From Betaproteobacteria bacterium (GTDB lineage Bacteria; Pseudomonadota; Gammaproteobacteria; Burkholderiales; Burkholderiaceae_A), in assembly GCA_028139685.1 (NCBI GenBank), contig JAOINQ010000026.1:1-10412 (forward strand): a DNA stretch of 10,412 bases. Direction: 5' to 3'. Shown here one piece after another: positions 5,253 through 10,412 of this stretch; the first letter of the stretch is position 1, and each line of letters begins with the position of its first letter. A program made the position numbers and the translations under genes. Below the pieces are notes generated by a model. The model ran no database searches. It was not told where the DNA came from and worked only from the letters and a program-made list of their open reading frames with translations.

Positions 5253-6262
5253 ATAAAACTATGCATTTTGATGTCATCATTGGGAATCCTCCTTACCAAA
5301 AAAATGATGGGGGCGGCAAGGGAACAAGTGCAATTCCTCTCTACAATGAGTTTGTGAAATTTGCAAAGAGGCTCAATCCAAGTTTTATTACGATGATCAT
5401 TCCAGCTAGATGGTTTACCGGAGGAAGGGGTTTGAAAACGTTTAGGGAAGATATGTTAAATGATATGCGTATAGTTGAGATCCATGACTTTCCTGACTCA
5501 AATGATTGCTTTCCAGATGTAGTGATTAAAGGAGGAGTTTGTTATTTTCTTTGGGCTAAAGATTATCGTGGTGAGTGTAAAGTAGTCACTAGAAGGAAAA
5601 ATAAAATTATTAGCAAAAAAAAGAGACCGCTGCGCATTGATGGATTAGATTTGTTTATAAGAAGAAATGAGTGTGTTCCAATCGTTGAAAAGGTAAGGTG
5701 CTTTCAAGAACCGACATTTGATACATTAATTTCAGCAAACGATCCTTTTGGTCTTGATACTCGCAAAAAAAACTCATATAAAAGAAATGTGATTACAACC
5801 TATAAAACTCCTTTTAATGGTTGTGCATTACTTTACTACCATGGGTGGAAACACAATGGTCCTTTATATATAAATAAAAATGTAATTCGAAGAAATCTTA
5901 ACTTTGTTAATAGAAAGAAAATATTAATTCCGAAGGCATGGGGTGGTGGAAATTCAGCTACTGACAAATTGAAACCATTTATTGTCGGGCCTAATAGTTG
6001 TAATACTGAAACATATTTAATAATTTTAGGAAATTTTTCGGATAATCAGCTAAAGAATATAATTTTGTATACCGAAACAAAATTTTTCCATCATTTGGTT
6101 TTGGTTATGAAAACCACGCAAAATGCGATGAGAAAGGTTTATTCTTTAGTACCTATTCAAGATTTTAGCGAAATTTGGGACGACAATCGTCTTTATGAAA
6201 AATATAAACTGACTAACCAAGAAATATCCTTTATTGAAAAAACTACGCTTCTGGCCGTTTAA
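5249..6262 (+). CDS. Adenine-specific DNA methyltransferase, C-terminal (catalytic and target-recognition) half; Eco57I-like family
   Basis: The 337-residue product begins at TTG (5249), overlapping the previous stop as TTGA; the ATG at 5261 is an equally good start. It opens with FDVIIGNPPYQ, containing catalytic motif IV N13-P-P-Y16, which in this class binds the flipped adenine. Then come a GGGKGTSAIPLYNEF segment, MIIPARWFTGGRGL and a GGVCYFLW strand, all characteristic of the family. The central part (roughly 130-235) should hold target recognition. The end carries the conserved TETYL, TKFFHHLV, VPIQDFSEIWDD and LTNQEISFIEK blocks, so this half is complete. With the upstream half the total, about 519 residues, equals a normal single-chain member. 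No separate nuclease gene is recognisable nearby, so the system looks like an orphan methyltransferase. On its own this half lacks the AdoMet motif and should be inactive. Confidence 0.75.
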   Translation: MNKTMHFDVIIGNPPYQKNDGGGKGTSAIPLYNEFVKFAKRLNPSFITMIIPARWFTGGRGLKTFREDMLNDMRIVEIHDFPDSNDCFPDVVIKGGVCYFLWAKDYRGECKVVTRRKNKIISKKKRPLRIDGLDLFIRRNECVPIVEKVRCFQEPTFDTLISANDPFGLDTRKKNSYKRNVITTYKTPFNGCALLYYHGWKHNGPLYINKNVIRRNLNFVNRKKILIPKAWGGGNSATDKLKPFIVGPNSCNTETYLIILGNFSDNQLKNIILYTETKFFHHLVLVMKTTQNAMRKVYSLVPIQDFSEIWDDNRLYEKYKLTNQEISFIEKTTLLAV

Positions 6263-6327
6263 AAGCTTTTTATTCTCACGAAATTTAGTGCGGTTTCCCT
6301 AGAACATTGCTAATAAAGATGTATAAA

Positions 6328-6353
6328 AAAAGGTTTTGCAGACAAAATCTTTT
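6328..6353 (+). terminator. Probable rho-independent terminator of the methyltransferase cluster
   Basis: The arms AAAAGGTTTTG (6328-6338) and CAAAATCTTTT (6343-6353) pair over 11 bp, with one G-U wobble in the + strand RNA, around a CAGA loop. A-rich sequence precedes and pyrimidine-rich sequence follows. The stem is AT-rich and therefore weak. In the - direction the wobble becomes a mismatch but a run of T follows, so some bidirectional activity is possible. It lies 65 bp after the stop at 6262. Confidence 0.5.
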
Positions 6354-6384
6354 CTAATCTGTAATTCTTTGACTAATTCTAAAG

Positions 6385-6522
6385 ATGGGGATAGTCAACC
6401 TAGACAACATAATTATGCTGGTAATATTAGTGAGCATATCTGTAGCCCTTATTAAGAATCAAATACAAACAGGCACAAGTCATGATAGGTTAAAGCAACT
6501 TTTTACAATATATCTTTATTAG
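6385..6522 (+). CDS. Possible 45-residue single-helix membrane peptide
   Basis: The frame from ATG 6385 to TAG 6520-6522 encodes residues 9-23 as a strongly hydrophobic helix (IIMLVILVSISVALI) followed by a polar, basic tail. No good Shine-Dalgarno precedes it. The hydrophobic block is what a real small membrane protein would show, but AT-rich DNA easily produces such codons by chance. Confidence 0.3.
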   Translation: MGIVNLDNIIMLVILVSISVALIKNQIQTGTSHDRLKQLFTIYLY

Positions 6523-6641
6523 GTAATGCCATGGTTTCAATCACATTAAAATTACCTCTTTAAGCAGCTAAATGCCGTTTTAGGGTCAGCAAATCTATTA
6601 AAGTATTCGCATAAAAAACCGACGACAATACAAGGACCAAC

Positions 6642-6947
6642 ATGAAAGAAACTTATATGATCGTAGGTATTTTCCGCATAATTTTATTGTTTGCTTTGCT
6701 TTGCAATACATATTATTTGATTGTTTTAGACGAAAAAATTACCAATTTTGGTAATATGTTTAACCTGAATGTCCAAGATGCAAATGTTATAGAATTTATC
6801 AAAAATATAGCTAACGATATGGACCAACACATTGAGAGTCAAAGAAACAAAGTACGGGAATCTTTAGTGAAAAAAGGAATAAATGAGCGAAACAGTGTGT
6901 TAATTAAATCTAATGGTGAGTTTATTAAAGAAAGTGAAAAGCATTAG
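6642..6947 (+). CDS. Hypothetical single-pass membrane protein, 101 residues
   Basis: ATG 6642 follows AAGGA (6631-6635) with a 6-base gap, a good ribosome binding site. Residues 6-29 form one long hydrophobic helix; the remainder (about 70 residues) is polar and likely helical, with a coiled-coil-like IKNIANDMDQHIESQRNKV region. This suits an inner-membrane anchor with a soluble tail. I do not recognise the family. It lies alone on the + strand, beyond the likely terminator of the methyltransferase cluster, and is followed by convergent - strand genes. Confidence 0.55.
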   Translation: MKETYMIVGIFRIILLFALLCNTYYLIVLDEKITNFGNMFNLNVQDANVIEFIKNIANDMDQHIESQRNKVRESLVKKGINERNSVLIKSNGEFIKESEKH

Positions 6948-7046
6948 TTTTAAAACATTGCTTTATCGGGATTCTCATTAAAAGAGAAGCTAGGTTCCTC
7001 AATTAAAAAAATAGTTATTTAAGCTCTGATCGTTCGTCAATCTTAT

Positions 7047-7061
7047 GTCAATTTAATTGAC
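7047..7061 (-). terminator. 6-bp hairpin just after the small secreted-protein gene
   Basis: GTCAAT-TTA-ATTGAC is a perfect dyad located 5 bases past the TAA at 7067-7069 on the - strand. There is no U-run behind it, so it is at best a weak terminator or an mRNA 3' stabiliser for the protease unit. Confidence 0.25.
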
Positions 7062-7066
7062 TCATT

Positions 7067-7549
7067 TTAAAATGGTTCGACCTTATCACATGTGTAAACA
7101 ACGCTTTCTGTGAAGTTAGAATCATAGTTTGGTGATAAGTCAAAGGTATAAAATTCGAATTCGCCAAACTCAAAATCAAATATAAAGCCATAGAACCTTT
7201 TCTCTTTTTGCTCTGATAGCTCTTCATATTCGCATTTTCCACCATTCAAAGTGAGATTTTTTTTAAAATTTTCACCTTGTTGTTCATCTTTTAAACATAG
7301 CTCATTCCAGATTCCGTCCTCTTTTTGAAATATTCTCGTATTATCAAACCATTTTTTTTCTAATTTCAAATACGTGATTCCGAGTTCTCCTTCACACCTC
7401 ATAAATTTCTCAACCCCAAAAAAATGGTAATCACCCAGGATGTGGGCAAAACATATATTTGAGTTAAGTAACAGAATAAATAAAAAAAGTTTTTTTATCA
7501 GCATACTGCTTATTATTACAGTAATCTTTTCAAAGTTGAGGATTTTCAA
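7067..7549 (-). CDS. Secreted four-cysteine hypothetical protein, coupled to the M10 protease gene
   Basis: The longest frame starts at TTG (7549), overlapping the protease stop (TTGA), and gives 160 residues. The ATG at 7502-7504 (residue 16) gives a cleaner signal peptide, MLIKKLFLFILLLNSNICFA, cut near residue 35 of the long form. A GAGAG lies about 7 bases before the TTG, while the ATG has no clear site, so the start is unsettled. The mature part of about 125 residues has four cysteines (52, 85, 106 and 154 in the long numbering), enough for two disulfides, and is rich in aromatics with FDFEFGEFEFYTFD-like strands, suggesting a beta-sheet protein. I do not recognise the family. Serralysin-type proteases in other bacteria are often followed by a periplasmic inhibitor of about this size. 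Position and export would suit that role here, but no inhibitor motif was identified. Confidence 0.55.
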   Translation of the reverse strand: MKILNFEKITVIISSMLIKKLFLFILLLNSNICFAHILGDYHFFGVEKFMRCEGELGITYLKLEKKWFDNTRIFQKEDGIWNELCLKDEQQGENFKKNLTLNGGKCEYEELSEQKEKRFYGFIFDFEFGEFEFYTFDLSPNYDSNFTESVVYTCDKVEPF

Positions 7550-8961
7550 AGAAAACTCTCAAGAAATATACCATTCTCCATTTGGGGGCTCACAAGATTG
7601 ATATTTTCTGGTGACTCTGCAAAGTTAATCATTACTTGAGGCCTGTCCCAAATGCCCTTATCGAAACGGTCTTGGTAATAGGCAACTTCCTCAGTACTCG
7701 CGCCTCTCCCTAGTACGTTTTGATATAACGCGTTAATGTAGGCATTATCACTTGGATTTTCGCCATACATATTTTTAAATTCAGGAGAAGCCATAAAATT
7801 AGACGCAATTTGTTGGATGGATAACCCGTTACTTTCCATATCATTAATATGGTATGCCACTCCAGGGATATCAGGAGTCCTTGCGAACGCGGCCTGGTAC
7901 AGCCTATAACACTGGCCCGCTGTTTCTCCCTGATCGATGTCAAGTGCAAGTGTACCGTTTTCGAACGAGATTCTGGTATAGTTTTCCAGCGAATCAGTTC
8001 CGAGGAGGCTAGATGAAATCGACCAAATGTCTCCATTAGTCCCGATTCTAGAGATGGTGACTTCCTCATAATTGAGGTTTCCGATAACAAAAGTTTTACT
8101 CCCACCAGAGGCGGAAAACATTTCATTGGAAGAGGTGTTGACTATTGTTGAAACAGTATTGTCGATGGAACTGGCAGTTTCAGTGTTGGTTGTAACTCCC
8201 ATTGCATCTGGATAAAACTCTTCCAAATCCGAATACACCAAATATGAAGGGTTTGGTTCTGTTTCGGCAGCTGGAGTCTGACTGTAAGCACCGAACTGTC
8301 CCCCAATTCCATCTCCTCCGTATACAAAGTGTAATGCCTGCACATCAAGTGGTTGAAAGTAGGAATACGGACCGCCCTCTGAATTATATGACATAAGGGT
8401 TACCGACGTTTTATCAAGGCTATTCGAGAGCGATATTCCTTCATGAGGATGTACCAGGCCCAGGGCATGGCCTAGTTCATGTAAAAGCGTTTCATACCAG
8501 TAAGTCCCAGGGCTGTAACCACCTGAAGTCATATCCGCATCTGAATCCATGAACAGGAATGATCGAATAGTTGATTCGCCAATTTCTCCAGTTCTACCAT
8601 TTACGGTCCAACCAATCGACGCTTCACTCATCCCGCTAGTGCCTTCACTGAGGTTAGCGTTGTAAAAGAGTAGGTCTGCTCGTGATGGATCATCTTCTTG
8701 TTGATGATTAAGTCCCGTGAATCTGTCAATGTAACTTAGAGCGGAATCAGTATATTTTTTTTGTTCCTCATTAAAATTTTGAACTTCCAGATAATTTGGA
8801 GGAATATCCTGCGAAAGTTCATACGTATAACGGATAAGATTTTCATCATCACTAATCTTCATATTCCAGTTAACTATAGTATCTGGGTCAAAGATTAGGC
8901 TGTCGATTTCAGAGTACCCGCTACGAAGCGGACTATCCCTCTGATCGCTTGTAAGACTCAT
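7546..8961 (-). CDS. M10 (serralysin-like) zinc metalloprotease with C-terminal DUF4214 module
   Basis: This 471-residue protein is likely secreted. It has no N-terminal signal peptide, as expected for type I secretion. The zinc site is HELGHALGLVH (161-171), with H161, H165 and H171 as ligands and E162 as general base. The Met-turn is M190 in SVTLMSY, followed by the PLDVQALHFVYG segment (204-215) seen in this family. The linker region (216-340) is rich in S, T and N. It ends in a FENGTLALDID stretch that normally precedes DUF4214, then two repeats of that domain: GQCYRLYQAAFARTPD (349-364) to about 400, and ALYQNVLGRG (411-420) to about 455. No RTX nonapeptides (GGxGxDxLx) are present, which is unusual for serralysins. 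ATG 8961 has GGAG (8975-8978) upstream. G+C is visibly higher than in the flanking orphans. Substrate unknown. Confidence 0.85.
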   Translation of the reverse strand: MSLTSDQRDSPLRSGYSEIDSLIFDPDTIVNWNMKISDDENLIRYTYELSQDIPPNYLEVQNFNEEQKKYTDSALSYIDRFTGLNHQQEDDPSRADLLFYNANLSEGTSGMSEASIGWTVNGRTGEIGESTIRSFLFMDSDADMTSGGYSPGTYWYETLLHELGHALGLVHPHEGISLSNSLDKTSVTLMSYNSEGGPYSYFQPLDVQALHFVYGGDGIGGQFGAYSQTPAAETEPNPSYLVYSDLEEFYPDAMGVTTNTETASSIDNTVSTIVNTSSNEMFSASGGSKTFVIGNLNYEEVTISRIGTNGDIWSISSSLLGTDSLENYTRISFENGTLALDIDQGETAGQCYRLYQAAFARTPDIPGVAYHINDMESNGLSIQQIASNFMASPEFKNMYGENPSDNAYINALYQNVLGRGASTEEVAYYQDRFDKGIWDRPQVMINFAESPENINLVSPQMENGIFLESFL

Positions 8962-9033
8962 GTTGTGCTATACTCCGGTAGCTAAAATTAAAGTGTGTAT
9001 CTACGCTTGATAATAATAGATTTTTAAAACTTT

Positions 9034-9267
9034 ATGAATAATTTAACTGTTATAGCAAGGGAAAATTGCATCTACTGCAGGCTGGCTATTCGCCTTTTGG
9101 AGGAAAAAGGACTAAAGTTTGAGTTATTGATGTTAGGTGTTGATTTTGAACGTGAGGAATTTGAAAGCCTTGCTCCAGGGGCAAAGACCTTTCCTCAAAT
9201 ACTGGTAAACGGTGTTTCTATTGGAGGATACGAAGATTTGCTAGAAAAAGTTAACAATATATGCTGA
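9034..9267 (+). CDS. grxC: Glutaredoxin (GrxC-like) with unusual CIYC active site
   Basis: This is a 77-residue single-domain thioredoxin-fold protein, full length for a class I glutaredoxin. It should reduce disulfides or glutathione-mixed disulfides in the cytoplasm using glutathione. The redox pair is C12-I-Y-C15, where most members have CPYC. The cis-proline lies in KTFPQI (P54) and the glutathione-contacting IGG in 63-65 is followed by YEDL. The GVDFEREEF...PGAKTFPQI layout recalls glutaredoxins of large-tailed phages more than chromosomal GrxC, so the symbol is provisional. It is divergent from the protease gene (72 bp between starts) and convergent with bioB, with 8 bp between stops. 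No strong Shine-Dalgarno precedes ATG 9034. Confidence 0.85.
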   Translation: MNNLTVIARENCIYCRLAIRLLEEKGLKFELLMLGVDFEREEFESLAPGAKTFPQILVNGVSIGGYEDLLEKVNNIC

Positions 9268-9275
9268 TGAAACTA

Positions 9276-10283
9276 TTAATCTAATGAACGTTGATTTAGA
9301 GGACTTAACCCTAGTTTCTCAAAAAGCTTTATATCCTCGTTTTTATTGGTATTGTTTGTCGTCAAAAGTTTCTCACCGTAAAAAATTGAATTAACTCCTG
9401 CGAAATAGCATAGAACTTGGGCTTCTTGTGACAAACTTCTTCTGCCTGCGGATAAACGGATTCTGGATTTGGGCATAAGGATTCTTGCTGTCGCAATTAC
9501 TCTCACTATATCCAATGTTTCAACAGAAGAGTTATTCTGAAATGGAGTTCCTGAAATCGGAACGAGAATATTTATGGGAACACTTTCCGGATGTGGATCC
9601 ATGTTTGCTAATACTTTTAAGAATTCCACTCTATCCGTTGGTGTTTCACCGAGTCCTAAAATCCCGCCGCAGCAAACTTGGATTCCAACTTCTCGCACGA
9701 GTTTCAGTGTGGCTAATCTATCTGAAAATGTCCTCGTAGAGGTTACGTTTTTGTAGTACTCGGGAGAGGTGTCTATATTGTGGTTATAGGCTGTTAACCC
9801 TGCATTTGCCAATTTTTGCGCTTGTTCTTTGGTTATCATGCCAAGGGTGGCACAAGCTTCCATCCCTAGTTTTTTAATTCCTCTTATAATTTCTAGTACA
9901 ACATCAAATTCTTTCGTATCTGGAATTTGTCTCCATGCAGCTCCTATACAAAATCTGTCTGCCCCATTTTTCTTAGCAGTTTGAGCCTCAGCTAAAACAG
10001 CTTCAATTTCCATTAACTTTTTACTTTCTAATCTTGTCTTTCCTTTGTAGTGAGCAGACTGAGAACAGTACTTACAATCCTCTGGACAGCCACCTGTTTT
10101 TATATTCAGCAAACTTGACAACTGCATTGTCATTTCACCATTATATTCAAGATGAACCTGATGCGCACTATGTAACAGACTAAAGAAAGGCTGGTTATAA
10201 ATGTCCTCAATTTCCTTCGCATCCCAGTCGTAACATAAAGTATGGTCGGGAGGCGTCTTTTTTTGTGCAATATTTTTTTTCAT
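9276..10283 (-). CDS. bioB: Biotin synthase
   Basis: This radical SAM enzyme inserts sulfur into dethiobiotin in the last step of biotin synthesis. The product, 335 residues, is of normal length. The radical SAM [4Fe-4S] cluster is bound by C66-x3-C70-x2-C73 (GGCPEDCKYC). The ligands of the second, sacrificial [2Fe-2S] cluster are present by homology with E. coli BioB: C112 (FCIGAAWR), C144 (ACATLG), C204 (QVCCGG) and R276 (IRLSAGR). The YNHNIDTSPEYY block (166-177) is typical. ATG 10281-10283 is preceded by GAAGGA about 12 bases upstream, a longer gap than usual. No other bio gene is inside the window. A FNR-type palindrome lies upstream. Confidence 0.97.
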   Translation of the reverse strand: MKKNIAQKKTPPDHTLCYDWDAKEIEDIYNQPFFSLLHSAHQVHLEYNGEMTMQLSSLLNIKTGGCPEDCKYCSQSAHYKGKTRLESKKLMEIEAVLAEAQTAKKNGADRFCIGAAWRQIPDTKEFDVVLEIIRGIKKLGMEACATLGMITKEQAQKLANAGLTAYNHNIDTSPEYYKNVTSTRTFSDRLATLKLVREVGIQVCCGGILGLGETPTDRVEFLKVLANMDPHPESVPINILVPISGTPFQNNSSVETLDIVRVIATARILMPKSRIRLSAGRRSLSQEAQVLCYFAGVNSIFYGEKLLTTNNTNKNEDIKLFEKLGLSPLNQRSLD

Positions 10284-10352
10284 AAGTTTATAATTTCCTT
10301 CTTATTATTTATTATTTTACGCATAGTTTTTAGATATTGGGCTTTTGTATGA

Positions 10353-10366
10353 TTGATTACAATCAA
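10353..10366. promoter_or_regulatory. FNR/ANR-type operator TTGATTACAATCAA upstream of bioB
   Basis: The sequence matches TTGAT-N4-ATCAA, the full consensus of FNR-family regulators, at all ten defined positions. Its centre is about 76 bp upstream of the bioB start codon. If it sits at -41.5, as in class II activation, transcription of bioB would begin near 10318, leaving a leader of about 35 bases. For a rightward gene at 10391 it lies close to the start and would suit repression. The match is visible in the sequence; binding is inferred. Confidence 0.5.
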
Positions 10367-10390
10367 AAATATTTTAATTATTTGGAAAAA

Positions 10391-10412
10391 ATGGATCAGA
10401 CTACAAGGAAGA
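10391..10412 (+). CDS. Possible 5' end of a divergent gene cut by the window edge
   Basis: ATG 10391 opens a frame (MDQTTRK) that runs off the right end, with a GGA (10384-10386) just upstream. Its position, divergent from bioB with a shared upstream region, is what a neighbouring gene would show, but seven codons cannot identify it. Confidence 0.3.

Larger units (their letters stand above)
6263..6641. other. 379-bp stretch after the methyltransferase: terminator-like hairpin, small ORF and inverted repeat
   Basis: The stretch contains a likely terminator (6328-6353) and a possible 45-codon membrane ORF (6385-6522). It also has the inverted repeat AGGTAAT (6521-6527) with ATTACCT (6551-6557) around a 23-base spacer. 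No larger gene is visible on either strand. Confidence 0.5.

Noticed and set aside
7071..7083. GGTTCGA, resembling a tRNA T-loop
   Set aside because: There is no matching acceptor stem, anticodon arm or CCA-proximal pairing, and it lies in the 3' end of a coding frame.
7048..7245. 65-codon - strand frame at the end of the secreted-protein gene
   Set aside because: It is an overlapping alternative frame without ribosome binding site; the signal-peptide-bearing frame is the better explanation.
7710..8396. Long frames overlapping the M10 protease gene
   Set aside because: They run through the DUF4214 and linker coding region in other frames and carry no recognisable features.
7546..8961. RTX calcium-binding repeats expected in a serralysin
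   Set aside because: No GGxGxDxLx nonapeptides can be found in the translation; the C-terminus is DUF4214 instead.
9485..9756. + strand frames opposite bioB
   Set aside because: They are antisense to a complete, fully motif-bearing biotin synthase.
1..10412. CRISPR array, insertion sequence or integrase
   Set aside because: No regularly spaced repeats, transposase motifs or tyrosine-recombinase motifs were seen. Inverted repeats are short and isolated.

Overview
The window looks like the AT-rich accessory flank of a Gram-negative (proteobacterial) chromosome. The evidence is a diheme cytochrome c with a Sec signal peptide, two secreted Adhesin_E-like proteins, a serralysin-type (M10) protease with DUF4214 repeats, a glutaredoxin and a complete biotin synthase. 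A betaproteobacterial, methylotroph-like (Methylophilales-type) host would fit the strongly AT-rich genome and this protein mix. That is an impression from family knowledge, not something the sequence proves.

Left part (1-3540). A possible gene tail ends at 76. A small orphan gene (401-610) follows, then two paralogous secreted Adhesin_E-like genes (752-1129 and 2448/2457-2930), both on the + strand. Between them, on the - strand, lies a c4-like diheme cytochrome gene (1489-2040). The spaces around these genes hold start-less or very short reading frames (1131-1322, 2097-2195, 2213-2401, 3053-3154) that look more like gene debris than functional genes. A short membrane-anchored protein is encoded at 3212-3412.

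Middle part (3540-6950). This holds a 107-residue orphan on the - strand whose start appears displaced by one base, a 573-bp gene-poor stretch with inverted repeats and a good promoter-like motif, and then a + strand cluster. The cluster is a 74-residue highly charged protein followed by an N6-adenine DNA methyltransferase of the Eco57I-like type. The methyltransferase is divided between two genes that overlap by 4 bases. The first half (4704-5252) carries the AdoMet motif DPACGDG. The second half (5249-6262) carries the catalytic NPPY motif and the conserved C-terminus. No restriction nuclease is recognisable, so this is an orphan or partly dismantled system. A terminator-like hairpin and two small membrane-protein frames (6385-6522 and 6642-6947) follow.

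Right part (6950-10412). A - strand two-gene unit encodes an M10 metalloprotease with a C-terminal DUF4214 module and, overlapping its stop, a small secreted four-cysteine protein. Divergent from the protease is a phage-like glutaredoxin gene, which ends 8 bp from the convergent end of bioB. Upstream of bioB lies a perfect TTGAT-N4-ATCAA palindrome, which is the FNR/ANR-type consensus. The first codons of a divergent gene may begin at 10391. bioB is the most clearly core gene here, and the stretch from 1 to about 8961 reads as accessory DNA beside it.
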